From NCBI GenBank assembly GCA_031308135.1, contig JAHLJT010000631.1:35201522-35265521 (forward strand): a stretch of 64,000 nt of DNA. The letters run 5' to 3'. Position 1 is the first letter of the stretch; each line of letters begins with the position of its first letter. This DNA is from Acheta domesticus. Taxonomy: Eukaryota; Arthropoda; Insecta; Orthoptera; Gryllidae. A model generated the notes under the pieces. It was not told the origin of the DNA. It saw only the letters and a program-made list of their open reading frames with translations, and ran no database searches. Below, one piece after another: positions 46,910-58,115 of the stretch. The position numbers were made by a program, and so were the translations under genes.

Positions 46910-48518
46910 CCTTAAATCTTTTGTTTTAAGTGATTCTAGGGAATGTAAACGGTTGTTAAGGTTGAGAAATTAATACACATTAAATATACTTCAGTTTTAC
47001 TCATTAATGATTATAATTACTAATGAATTACAAATTATTATTATTAATGAATTGTGTTCGAAAATATTTTTAAAAATATTATGACTTCTCCGAACGCAAA
47101 TATATTTTATTCTCCATAACTAAATCAAAACATAAATGAATTTATTAATCTTTTATTTTATATTGCACAATTTCTAAAAGATTTATTTATTTTTTCACAA
47201 TTGATAAGAAATGTTTTTCTTACTTCTTCTCCTACATCTTCAGTTTATGACTTTATGTTTCACATAAAAGACACCAATCATAAAATTTTATTGCAGATTA
47301 ATCCTTTTCTAACCCACTGTTTGTCTATACTTGTCTTTACACTCTACTCATGTTGACCCCTTAAACAATTTCATTGCTACTTAAATTTAATGTTCTTATA
47401 TCTTTCATTGCTTTGGTTGATTCACACCATTTCCACTAACAATTTGACATTATAACATTACAATTGGCCAACAAGAATCCAACAATTAATAAGAGTCAGT
47501 CCTCTGATAATGCGACCAGTTGTAGTCAACTCCTGGATCATGTTGGCCGCATCTCTTTTACCCGATGTATGCAGTGATTGCCTCGCTGCGTACACAATTT
47601 CTTCCTTCGAGTGCGACGTAATGTTTCGATGCGGTTTCTTTACCCTCCCCAGTACACTCATTAAAACTTTACCTCGGCCGGCTTGCACCTGAACTAGTAG
47701 ATTGCGTAGCTTCAATCATTTTAGGTGTTATTGCCCTGTATACCACTTCCGGAAACTGAATTACAGCATCTAGCCACCCAGAATACTTTTTAATGAAATG
47801 ATGCTCGACGTGGTCGCATTTTCTCCACCTACTTAACAAATGTTATAAAATACTCTTACAGCATCTTTAAGGCATTTCTCCATTGTTTTTTCTCACTCTT
47901 GAAAACCTAATCTATTCTTTACAAAAGACATTAGCTCTGCTTTCATGTCCACTCTCTCGCGCGAAACGGGAAACAGATTACGGTAGGTGACTACTGGATG
48001 CGCGCCATCGTTTGAAATAAAACATAATATCCTCATCTGGACGTATCTGGACGTGAAACTTAGTGCATCATAAAGTAAAGACACGAAGCTATTTAGTGAC
48101 ATATGTTTTAGTGTAATGCAAGTTAATTTACATTGTTGAAAATCTACTTGAAAGTCGGGAAAATGAAAAATTTAGGTCTCGCCCAACGCCTACTTTACAG
48201 CTTATTTTACGAAGAGAGAAGCAAAGAATTGAAATTATACCACTACTGTTGAAAAGTACATACTTCACTGAACATATTCCATATAGCAGAGTTTCGCATT
48301 CGCCTTTCATTGAGATCTGAGCGCGTTTGATTCTTCGAGTGACTGAAGAGCGACTGCCTCACGCAGCGCTTCCTTCAAGATATGATAAGTAATCCACTTC
48401 CCCAGCGTAGCAAACGTGAGCCGAAAAAATAAACCAACTGTCAAATATCATTCTACTAACATCAATGATCAAATTCACTAACACAAAAAGTCGATATTAA
48501 AATGTTAGGGAGGGGGGT
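46910..48518. other. No gene recognised
   Basis: AT-rich. A minus-strand 85-codon ORF at 47458-47715 (KLRNLLVQVQAGRGKVLMS...) has even composition but needs a non-ATG start and matches nothing I know. Confidence 0.4.
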
Positions 48519-48554
48519 CTAGTTCCGCCTAGATTGGCCATTTAGCCCTCTGTG
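48519..48554 (-). repeat. 36-bp segment, partner of 46874-46909
   Basis: CTAGTTCCGCCTAGATTGGCC...CTCTGTG, joined directly to SINE 3' sequence on its right. Confidence 0.6.
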
Positions 48555-48745
48555 GGCTGGGGCGGAGCCCCTCTGGTGGGAGATACCAGGTTGGGGAAAA
48601 TCCCCGCAAGCCGACCTAGGTCTGCGCCGGATCTCACCATCCAGAGGGAAAAGATCACCGCCACCTCTTGCCATAAAACGTGCAATACACTTACGGGACT
48701 AATGACCTTAGCAGTTGACGCGCCCGGAATCAATCAATTTCTTTT
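48555..48745 (+). mobile_element. SINE 3' part, copy H
   Basis: GCCGGATCTCACCATCCAG, ACCGCCACCTCTTGCCAT and GGACTAATGACCTTAGCAG match the 3' portion of copies B and G in plus orientation. The tRNA-like head is absent. Confidence 0.65.
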
Positions 48746-48839
48746 CCAAGGAAATAAAAAACCAATATCTATACTACATTGTATATATTTTTTTACCGAA
48801 TCCTCTTTTTTGCCTGCCCCGGATATGCTGAATAACCAC
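48746..48839. other. Short AT-rich spacer
   Basis: Nothing recognised. Confidence 0.4.
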
Positions 48840-49480
48840 GGTCGGGCGTGCGTAGCGCCGGAGTGGCGTCTCGGAGCCAGCGGTGCGCGTGTTGCCCTCT
48901 GGCGGCGGCGCGGGGCAGGTCGGGGGAGGGAGGGGAGGGGCGTGTCATTGCGGCGTCGTAGCGGGCGGCGCTTGAGTCATCCGTCGCGCACCCAAGTGCC
49001 CGGCCGCCGCTCGCTGTAATTATTCAGAGTGTTTAACAAGGAGCCGTGAAACTGCCGTCCCGCGCGTAAGCTTCAAAGAGAGTTGTCTCCGGGGGCCATT
49101 ACTCCTGGCGGCCGGCATGCCGCCGAGGCGAGCAGCGCCCGCGACCTCTGCGAACGTCGTCCCGCCCCGCCACGCCCCCCGCCACGCCGCTCCACTCCAC
49201 TCCACTCCGCGCCGCGCCGCGCCGCGCCGCGCCGCGCTTTCCGTTATGCCTCCGCTGGAATTACAAATGAAGATTTATCGCCTTCGTAAATGCCACGGTG
49301 CGTTCTCCGCTGCCGGGGATGGAAGGCCGGGTCCGTCGCCGAGTTGACTTGCGCCGCGCCCGCCCGTCCGACGAGGGAGAGACGACGGACGGACAGGCGG
49401 ACATGCGTCTCGCGGATTCCGTTACTCGCTGCTCGAGTCGCCGCCGCTCGCCCCGCCGCCATGCCTCCCTCCCGAGAAAA
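48840..49480. other. Twin GC-rich islands with (CCGCG)6
   Basis: The first block (48840-49018) ends in a TAATTATT core. The second (49080-49480) carries CCACT pentamers running into a CCGCG run (49207-49237, complement of the CGCGG repeats at 5521 and 56370), then GATTTATCGCC at about 49270. An ATG at 49245 opens a 33-codon frame without recognisable homology. Confidence 0.55.
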
Positions 49481-51237
49481 TTGTTTGACAGACAGAGTCA
49501 GGGTATGGGGAAATGGAGCACGTATCGAATGCAATGATTAGGTGGCATTCAAAAAGTTGCTCGTGTGAATGCAAGTGGATTGTAAAAATAAATCTCCAAT
49601 TTAAAACGGCGACCTGGGCTTACTTCCCTCGTGCTTTTCCAAGTCAATGCTGAGGCTCCGGCTTTCGGCCTTCCCAAGTAACGTAAAATATCCATGAGTC
49701 CAGACAAATTTCCCAAGTATTTTAGTTCTAAATGCAGATATTAATAGTTAATTACTCACCAAGGACGTTACAAGGTTCTAATATTCGAACGGCAACAAAT
49801 AGCCCTAAGCCCTTTGGCCCGGTTATTATAATTATTCAGATTTTATTTACTGATTAACCAGTTGTTAACGTGTGTCGATTTATATTTTCGTATTTCCCTC
49901 CCATAATTCCCTCCGTAAGAGAACATGTAACTTCCTTCAACTATTTTCATATTTCCCTCCTCCGGTCCAGGTGAGTTATGCAATGTATTTCGAGATCCGT
50001 CCGTATCGAAGGCAATAATAAGCAATAATGTATCTGTAAGAAATAAATTAATTTTACACGCATTCAGCATATAACGTTTGTAGTAGTTACGCTTTACGAC
50101 TTTTTGAATCACTGCGGTTTGAATCACACTGTTTTCCGCACGTGCTTCTTTATTTCTTTCTTTATCTGACCATTAACAAAATACTCGCGCCCTTGCCGTT
50201 TTCTGCGAATTGGAAGACATGGCGTGGGTTCCAATGAGGGCTGCGTAGGAAAGAGTCAAGTGCTTAATTAGCCACTCGGCGAAACATAGTGAATCAAAAT
50301 GTTCGACATTTCTACATTACTTCATCACCTGGTTCGCTTTATAATAACTAATGTCGCTCCTTCGAAATGTGTGGTTAAAGAACCTGGTGTTATTGCTTCT
50401 GCTTATTTTTACTATACGTCTAGTGGGAATTAAATGCAAAATTTTAATTGTAAAAAAGTGAGTACCTAGATACTTCCCGGAAGCCAAGGGGGTGAGGTTG
50501 TTCAGCGATTAAAGTAACCTAGGCGAAAACACTGTTCGATGATGCTGTCCCAAAATAATTTACACTGTTTCCTTTTGTGTGTGAATATTTACGAATGTTA
50601 AATATTAGCATTCGAATGTCACGCAGTCTCGGTCTAGGGACCACCTGCGAGAAAATATAATACTTGCATATTGTTAAACAGGAATCTTTCTTTTGATATG
50701 TTGTCAAATTCCGCTTCAGACAGCGTTCATCAAAAAGTTCTTTTTACAGAGAATGACGAGTTCATTAATCGTTTTGATCGGACTTACCGGGCATGAGAGG
50801 CGTGCTGTATTGTTGCAATCTCACTATTGTCTTACGCGCATCTGGCAATTAGTCACGAAAGCGTCGGAGAATGTCTCGTTTCGACTGGCGCAGGTCACAC
50901 ATGACTGACAGTAAAAGGGAGTTCAGCGGCCAATTACGATGTGAAGAAAAACGGGTCCCTTTCCGCTTTTTATAGTCCCCTTTAGTAAAACGTGACCATC
51001 AATCACGAGGTGTCGAAGATCAGCTAATCGCTGCCGCAGTGCCCTCTGAGGGGCAGCGTCTACAGAAGGCACGAGGGGCACCTCTCCCTCACAGAGGTCA
51101 CTCGCGGAAACAGTTGAGAGGCGTAATTGACCCTTTGTATATTTTGAGGAGGGTACAGTGCAATCTTTTCGCTTTGCTTACTCGTACTCCAGAACAAATG
51201 AAGATATAATTACAGTAATTCTATTCCATATGCAGAA

Positions 51238-51238
<1 letters not shown>
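49481..51238. other. No gene recognised
   Basis: AT-rich, with small ORFs only. Confidence 0.4.
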
Positions 51239-51270
<32 letters not shown>

Positions 51271-51306
51271 AATAATAATAATAATAATAAATAATGATGA
51301 TGATGA
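51239..51306. repeat. (ATT)n(AAT)n palindromic microsatellite
   Basis: ATT units switch to AAT units in the middle, so the tract is its own reverse complement, then grade into GAT. Confidence 0.9.
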
Positions 51307-51999
51307 TGGACACGAGTCCCTGTAATTGAGCTTATTTCTGAATCAAATTCAATTAAATGTTGCTGAAAATTAAATATTCCTTATTCGTAAATGAATCGTG
51401 AGGTTTATTTTGGTAATGTGTATCTCCATGAAGCAGATTTGTTGTGGTAACAAAACAGCATTAATATCGACAGTTGAGCTACTCTGGCTACACCGTTGTT
51501 TAGGCTGGTTCTGATTTCAAAAGGTTCTGACTGTCGGGTTATTGGCATGCTTTTCCATTAGGTTGTACTGGTTGTTGAAGGATTTCGTTATTAGATTGTC
51601 TGGTATTCTTATCAAATAATAATGTGAGATAATGAGTACGTAACCTGTGTATTTATTCTAATTGGTTACCTATCTTCAATTCGTGACTTTTTTATTGCTA
51701 CAGTAGAGTACTAAATAGCTTGCAGATGGCCTCAAAATCATAATTGCAATGATAAGAAACCATTTTATTAATGAAATTCATTGTATGAGAAGTCTCTCTC
51801 ATTCGATGTGCGCAATCGAGGTTGATAGCTTCGCCCCTGGTAAATGGTAATTATTGCGCTTCTGCATGTGGCTTGAACGAGCGAGGATATTAAAACAAGG
51901 AGCTTGTTTTATTTCTCTGAATTATTGCCCGCGTGCAAGAATAGCAGCAAGAACACCTGCAAAGCCTCAGTTGCTGAAGACTGGAGTCAGTTCGCCTAC
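51307..51999. other. No gene recognised
   Basis: AT-rich DNA before SINE copy F. Confidence 0.4.
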
Positions 52000-52297
52000 A
52001 TACCGCGGGCCGCTTCTTTCTAGGATGGGTGAAAGTGCATGTAGGTGTGTGTGTGAGGGTGAATGTGCGACATGGAATAGGAAGGAAAGATTGCACACGA
52101 TCCATGACCCCTTTGTTAGTTCCGGCATTCGCGTGATGTTCATCGGAGCATCCGTCCGTTAAAATTTTCGACTGAATTTAATCTAGCCATGTAGATAGTG
52201 CCGAAAATCCTGCCACCATCGGGACGGGAACCCTAGGACCTCCCGATCATAGGCAGTGGTCGCAGCAGTTGATGCACTGAGCTACCTAAGCCGGTTA
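52000..52297 (-). mobile_element. tRNA-derived SINE, copy F
   Basis: The minus-strand head is CCGGCTTAGGTAGCTCAGTGC with box B variant GGGTTCCCGTCCC. Body: AATGCCGGAACTAAC and AATCTTTCCTTCC. Truncated 3'. A GC island begins about 35 bp to its right. Confidence 0.75.
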
Positions 52298-52329
52298 TTT
52301 ACAGTATAATGAGTGCCAGTGTGGAGCGC

Positions 52330-52620
52330 ATGGGAGAACCAGGAGCAGGAGGCGCGGTGGGCGCAGGGGGGGGCGGGCTCCGCGCCGCCGTGGACGCTGG
52401 GCAGCGCAGCGAGTCGCCGTCTCGCCGCGCCGCACAGCGCCGCGCCGCACATGTTCAATTGGCTCCCGGCGGCTCCGCTCCGTGCGCGCATCTCCGCCGC
52501 CTCCGCCGCCTCCGCCGCCTCCGCCGCCTCCGCCGCGCCGGTCAGGGGCCCTGTAATTCCGCCGCCGCGCCGCCCGCCGCCGCCCTGCCGCCAGGCCGCC
52601 CCGCCGATGCATCGCGCAAC
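52330..52620. other. GC-rich island with 9-bp repeat
   Basis: CTCCGCCGC units, about five in tandem at 52492-52536, would encode alanine runs on one strand. Also a TTCAATTGGC core at 52453-52463. Not accepted as coding. Confidence 0.5.
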
Positions 52621-52625
52621 CTCCA

Positions 52626-52628
<3 letters not shown>

Positions 52629-52671
<43 letters not shown>

Positions 52672-52930
52672 CGCGCTCCCTTGTTCCTCTCGCTCTCAAT
52701 CTCTTTCCTTCTCTCTTGTTCCTCTCTCTTTCGATCTCTTTCCTTCTCTCTTGCTTACTGGACTTGTTCTCTCTCGTTCTTCGGCTCTTGTCCTCTCCTA
52801 CTTTCTTGATCTTTATTCTCTCTGGCTCTGGCTCGTATTCTCTCTCACTTTCCGGCTCTTATTCTCAATCTTCCTGGCCCTTATTCCCTCGCTCTCTCTC
52901 GGCTCTTGTCTTCTCTCTCCTCTTCGCGAA
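52629..52930. repeat. (TC)20 and degenerate polypyrimidine tract
   Basis: Perfect TC run at 52629-52668 followed by about 260 bp of pyrimidine-rich sequence with repeated TCTCTTTCCTTCTCTCTTG. The Ser/Leu-rich ORFs here are repeat artefacts. Confidence 0.85.
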
Positions 52931-53575
52931 GCAGCCGCGTCGGCAGAAGATCCTCCTCTGGCTTCTCGCTCTGCAATTGAATTCTTGCGTTTGAGAAGAT
53001 GCTCGCCCATGTTGCGGTGGGGGAAAAGTATGGGAATGTGTGCGGAGTGAATGAAAGAAATTTCTTACATTGTGCGTGACGTATTAGTGGATACTCGTGA
53101 GACGTTCAATTGAAATCGAATGGAAGATGTTACGTCTAGAGGCACGTCACGCCTTTAATGTCTTTTTTTCGATAGTTTGTGAGACGATCGCTGTAGTACA
53201 ACGAATTACCAACTTACATTTACACAGTAAAACTGTTTCGAAGTACACAAGAGGTGTTCGTTGTAAAGATCGTTACGACGAACGATTCTCTCGAAAGTGT
53301 CGATCGTGACCGTGAAGGATATTTTGTCTTCATGTCAAAGGAGAAATTATGACGGGCACCGAAGTTTGGGTTGGAATTTTCTGATGAGAATGGATGGAAG
53401 TGTTCCTTCGATGTATGTGGGAACCGGGAGCAGTGTAGAGAATTATACTGCTGTTGTCAAAACCAGCAATTTTCTTTTTATAGTTCGAGGCTCGTCGTCC
53501 GTTTTCCTCAATGGAATTCAGACTTGAACGCTGTATGGAAATCGTTCGGAAAGCCATTCAGATGTGATGGCGTTG
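52931..53575. other. No gene recognised
   Basis: Small overlapping ORFs only. Confidence 0.4.
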
Positions 53576-53720
53576 GTCAAGCAATGGGATGTGATTCATT
53601 AAAATAAAAACGCTGGACCGTACTAGCCTTTCTTATGGCGAGTGCCAAATTGAGCGTGGTATAAGGAGGAGCCTTACCATTTGATTTTCTTCATCTTCGT
53701 CAAGGATTAGGTTGTACCCT
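53576..53720 (+). repeat. Dispersed 145-bp repeat, copy 1
   Basis: GTCAAGCAATGGG...GATTCATTAAAATAAAAACG...AGCCTTTCTTATGGCGAG...ATCTTCGTCAAGGATTAGG. Direct partner at 55361-55507. Family unknown. Confidence 0.75.
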
Positions 53721-54709
53721 TGTTCTGAAGAGATCTGGTGTTCCCCATGTGCCATTATTGCATTACATTACGCTTGTTTTGTAGTTCCAAATAGTGTGTA
53801 ATAGGAAGCAGGCCTTGACCATAGTGATAACTGACCTAAATTAAGGTATTGCATTGAGCAGCAAACGCTTGTTCAAATTTTGCTCAGAACCATTATTCGG
53901 ATTTCAGGCTTGCGTACCGTAAATGTACAACACAAGTCAGACTGTTTTACTTAAGGAACGAATACAAGTGTATTACAGCTTTACTGCTCTCAGAAATCCT
54001 TGGTCTTCGCCCGTGTTTGAATCCGTGGACATCGATGATCCAACCACCTGCATGTCATTCATCAGCCTGAGCGACACGAGGCTTGCAGGATGCAAGGTGC
54101 TTGGAACGTGGCAATTCCGTATTCTTTCCAGTTCCGAATTCTTTAAGCATGGAGAATCAATGTCTATGTTTTCGAAAATGGGTGAATCGCCTCCATTTAT
54201 TGAAGTCGATGTTTCGGCAACGTTGTTTTACGTTGTCGAGTTTTATTTTTGAATGCGAAAAGATCCGTAATAAGAAAAAAATAATTATATAATGGTTTGA
54301 GGTACAAGTTACTATTGGTGAGTTCGTCTCATCAGAAAAAGATTGTTCCGTAAGTGGTGGAAGATTTATTGAAAAAAGAAGACGAATGGAATGGGTAAAA
54401 ACTTCTCTTCACAAACTGTAAGTAGGAGGTGTTAGGGAAGTTTTTTTTCTTTTCATTTTTTAAACGTTAAATCTTAATTATACGTTAATAAACACGGTCA
54501 TTTTCAAATTTAATCCATCTCCCACGCGAACATTAATGTTACATTGAAATTAATAAATTGGATTTTAAGAATCGTTGGTTAAGTTTTGTATTTACACATT
54601 TTGAAACATCGATGTTGGCGATATTTCGGAGGTTTGCCGTCAGGGTCCCGCTCTCTTTAGCAAAGAAATGGAAGGTTTCTAACGACTGGAGATTGGGAGT
54701 CTCGAATCA
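53721..54709. other. No gene recognised
   Basis: A 109-codon plus-strand ORF at 53923-54252 has no recognisable motif and no flanking splice evidence. Confidence 0.4.
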
Positions 54710-54935
54710 ATTTGGGGTGCGGTGCGCGGTGTCGTGTTGCGTCTCCAAGGAAGCTGCTCTCCCCGTGGCGGCGCCGCCCCGGCAGATGCGGCGGGGCTTA
54801 ACTAGCTTCAATTAACGAGCAGCCGGCGGCTGCAGTGACTCACCGGCTGGAAGCGACGCGACGCTCCGCTCAATCAGCTGCCCCGCCCCGCCCCGCCCCG
54901 CCCCGTCCCTCCCCGCCCCCCCTCCGTCGCCGGCT
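54710..54935. other. GC-rich island with (CCCCG)5 and shared 17-mer
   Basis: Holds AACGAGCAGCCGGCGGC (54814-54830, also at 30849-30865), preceded by a TTCAATT homeodomain-like core, and CCCCG x5 (54881-54905), the complement of the pentamer type at 30633. Confidence 0.55.
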
Positions 54936-55293
54936 GACGAGCGTTCAGGCAAATCAAGGCGACCGGCACATTGCCGGCTCCGGCCACTTCTCTGCTCGTT
55001 TCAGAAGAGCAGGCTCCAGCCTAGAAAGTGTTTCAGGGAAGAAAAATAGTACGGTCCAGATTGTTGTCAGATGAAATGTAAAGGGTCGTACGGCTGTAGA
55101 AGAAACCGCGATGAGAAAAACATTGCATTCTCTGTGCTTGTAGACGAAGTATTTTTACGAATGTATTGCGTAGATTTATCTATGCAAAGTAGAGAATTTA
55201 TCAGTCCTCTCTGGATCGGGAGGACTACATTACATTCTTTTATATCTCCGAACTGTGAAACATTTTTTAAATTTTTTATTTATTAACAGACTC
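54936..55293. other. No gene recognised
   Basis: Small ORFs only. Confidence 0.4.
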
Positions 55294-55297
55294 GTTC

Positions 55298-55351
<54 letters not shown>
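55294..55351. repeat. (TA)n microsatellite
   Basis: About 25 TA units with one C interruption; directly precedes the dispersed repeat copy 2. Confidence 0.9.
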
Positions 55352-55353
<2 letters not shown>

Positions 55354-55360
55354 CAACAAT

Positions 55361-55507
55361 TGTCAAGCAATGGGCTGAGATTCATTAAAATAAAAACGCT
55401 GGTCCGCAGTAGCCTTTCTTATGGCAAGTGCCAAATTGAACTTGATCTGAAGCGGAGCTTTACCATTTGATTTTATCTTCATCTTCATCAAGGATTAGGA
55501 TTATACT
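55361..55507 (+). repeat. Dispersed 145-bp repeat, copy 2
   Basis: Same order of blocks as 53576-53720, same strand, about 1.79 kb away. Confidence 0.75.
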
Positions 55508-56089
55508 TATTGGACTTACGAATTTTTCCCCAAGTTACATAGAATTTGCGCATAACGGTTGGACACTAGAGCAATAAAAAATCCCTTGTGTCTGCGAGTT
55601 ACCATAACGCAAAGGAGGTATTGTTTTCGAAAGTTGCTTGCTATGTATTCAGTATCAGCTGCTACAATAAGTTACTTCACGGTCTTCTCGTGCAGTTCGA
55701 AGTTTCTGGGGAAGTGGATGAATTCTCAAAACTTTGTGGAAGTCTTTTTAAAAATGTAAAATCAATTGAACCTGTTTCTAACACTAGCATACACATTTAA
55801 TTTTCTAAATTCTGGATACACATTTTTCTCATAGATGTAATTTTAAGGTGAGTTTCACGTTAAAGCAGTCATAATTCTGACGTTTTAATGGTTAGTCGTT
55901 AATAGTTGAATTTCGTTGTCTGTATCATAGTTTTTAGTCTGCAAGTGGCTAAATAAGTAGAACTTTGAAATAATCAATGTTTATATTTACTTATTTAATA
56001 GTAAATCGTTTAAGTTACAAATGGCCAACAGCCCAGAGAAGGATCCTCACGAAGCGGAGTGAGGCGAGTGCCTTTGGGCGCTTGAACTC
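55508..56089. other. No gene recognised
   Basis: AT-rich. Confidence 0.4.
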
Positions 56090-56550
56090 GGTTGAAGTGG
56101 TCTTTGGCGGACTGGTAGGCAAAAAGCGCGCGGTGGCAGGCAGCGCGCAGCCCTCGAGCGCAGCGCAGCGCAGCGGGCGCGGAAGGAAGTGGATTACGCC
56201 TCTGGGAAACGCTTTACGGCGGCCGGCCGCGCCCCGCCCCCGTGCACGCCCCCACCGCCCCCTCCTCCGCGCGCCCCGCCCCCGCGCTCGGCCCCTGGGG
56301 GCGCGCGGCGGAGCGCGGATAAAAAGGGCGGTGCGGCGTCGGGGGCGGGGGCGGCGGAGGCACTTGTTGCGCGCGGCGCGGCGCGGCGCGGCGCGTGCCC
56401 CGGGCGGGCTCTTTCACGCGCCGGCGCCCGCGACAGCGCTCGACCTCCGGCGGGGCAGCGGTGCGTGGCCGCCCGCACGCGCCGCGCCCGGCGCTCGGCG
56501 CACGTGGAAGGCCGGGGAAGCACACGGGAATCGGGATGAGCAGGCGGAGG
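56090..56550. other. GC-rich island with (CGCGG)n and TATA-like box
   Basis: CGCGG run at 56370-56395. GGATAAAAAGGG at about 56316-56327 could act as a TATA-like element, but no start site or downstream exon can be named. ORFs up to 238 codons overlap on both strands. Confidence 0.5.
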
Positions 56551-56794
56551 CGGGACGCCCGATTGCTGCGGAAAATACGTCAACTGCCACACAAGACTAC
56601 AACAACCATTCTTTTGACATCCTTTGGTCTCATTTCCATGCCTGGCGCTTACTTACAATTTGTGTGCTGATTTGCAATATTTTAGTACTGTAAAAGCTCT
56701 GATATGCGTTGCACGTAGATAATTGTTCGAATGGTGTACACACCACTGAATACTACGGCTTATTAGCAACTAAATAGTATATATGAATTCGGTT
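56551..56794. other. No gene recognised
   Basis: Short AT-rich spacer. Confidence 0.4.
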
Positions 56795-58115
56795 TTAACC
56801 CTTCAGTGGGCGCGTGACTTTTCATCCCGCCAGTGGGCGCGTGGCGTACACCAGTACTCCAGTTGAATGAGCGGTTTTTGTAACGAACTTACGGAATTTT
56901 GACACTTAAATTATTATTTTTATAACAAATTTCTATTATTTGTTTCATTCTAACACAAATAAACTGATATGAAAGAGGCAATTCAGTTGTAAAAATAATT
57001 TTTTAAGAATCCAGAAAATAATACGCATATTGTCACAAATCACTTGGGAAATTTTTCAAATGGCTCAAATGCTAAAGTTTCATAACAAGAAATACAAATA
57101 TCTTTCAAATGATCTTTGCACAAACACACATTGCACAAACAATCTTTGCACAATGATTATTGCATTTCTCACAACTATGATTAGAGCTATCGCGACTTTG
57201 CCGCAGTCATCATAGCGGCCATGGTCGCTTGGCAGCTTTCTTTCATGACTCTGGTCTTCATCTCCTCCTAACCATAGTTTCGCTCAACTTCTTATGTCTT
57301 TCGATACACTAGATATATTACTCCTAAAAATGTGTGGTTTGATCAAGCCCCAAGCAATTTCTTCAATGAAATCAAGTCTACTGGTGTTGTTAGATTAGAT
57401 TTGTATACAAAAAAGGCATTTATAGCTGATATATTTACCAAATTGTAAAATAGAAGCATATGACTGCGTCTTGTATTTTTTGATACGTTGTACTTTTGAA
57501 TAAACCAATCAACCAAACCCACACCAATCTTAGTTCTGTTGTAAAATGTTACAATTTCTGGCGTATTTTCTCTGGAGTCGGCATGTATTGCATCATCATG
57601 GTGAATGGTAGAAATAAGACTTATTGACTTATTCCTTTTAGTACAGTACGAACCTAATGTACAATCCTTTTGAAACCCAAAATTTGATAAGTGCTGTTTC
57701 TTTGTTTGGTGCAAAAACTCAGGCGGGATTTCTATTTTGTTTTTGCTCAACGTGCCTACAAATGTGCGTTTCTTTCACATAGCTTGTCACAGAAGTATAA
57801 CACAGATTATATACTTAGATAAACACCAAAGGAGCGAAAGACACGACGGACGGACGAACTGCACTGTTGCTGACAAGTGGCAACTGAGGGACGTCAGTGG
57901 GCGCGTGGAGTACGATGGTGCTCCATTCGAAACAAATCTGTTATCGCGAGAGAGATAAGCGGTATTGATGACATCAATTTCCGACATGCGCTTCGTTACA
58001 GTTGCAAAGTCAGCTACCGGAAATTACAGCTCCAAGAATTAGCTCATACAAAAGAAATGAAGGCTTAAAATTATGTGGAGTACACCGGTACTCCACGCGC
58101 CCACTGAAGGGTTAA
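56795..58115 (-). mobile_element. Second piggyBac-family element (1321 bp)
   Basis: TTAA at 56795-56798 and 58112-58115. Terminal inverted repeats CCCTTCAGTGGGCGCGTG are identical over 18 bp. Subterminal GTGGGCGCGTGGNGTAC repeats occur near both ends and at about 57896, and GGAGTACACCGGTACTCC near the right end is a short hairpin. It carries a minus-strand C-terminal transposase fragment only. It is a different family from the element at 21303 because ends and protein differ. Confidence 0.9.
57343..57774 (-). pseudogene. piggyBac transposase, C-terminal fragment (family 2)
   Basis: Reads KKRTFVGTLSKNKIEIPPEF, then IHHDDAIHAD, PEIVTFYNRTKIGVGLVDW and KYNVSKNTRRSHMLLFYNLV. These are ordered hallmarks of the C-terminal half of piggyBac/PGBD transposases (HHD, P(E)I(I)xFYNxTKxGVDxxD, Y(N/S)VxRxTRRWPM). 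In the usual GVD the aspartate is glycine (GVG), removing the last catalytic carboxylate. A stop lies just ahead of KKRTF, and the frame ends at KKLLGA before the cysteine-rich tail. The N-terminal two-thirds are missing. It is non-functional as a transposase. Confidence 0.82.

Noticed and set aside
47458..47715. 85-codon minus-strand ORF with protein-like composition
   Set aside because: Needs a TTG start with an in-frame stop just before it; no known domain; kept only as a note.
49245..49347. ATG frame MPPLELQMKIYRLRKC followed by a GTGCGT donor-like site
   Set aside because: Attractive as a first exon in a CpG island, but I know no matching protein and the evidence is too short.
8338..51306. 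CRISPR array or other phage-type system
   Set aside because: Repeats here are microsatellites, minisatellites and transposons; no regular repeat-spacer layout and the DNA is eukaryotic.
52313..53050. 245-codon Ser/Leu-rich ORF
   Set aside because: Derived from the 9-bp repeat, the TC tract and polypyrimidine DNA.
53923..54252. 109-codon ORF as a small gene
   Set aside because: No recognisable motif, no promoter or splice support; length is within chance for this much DNA.
55977..56693. 238-codon plus-strand ORF
   Set aside because: Open because of the GC-rich island and pentamer run; opposite-strand ORFs are equally long.
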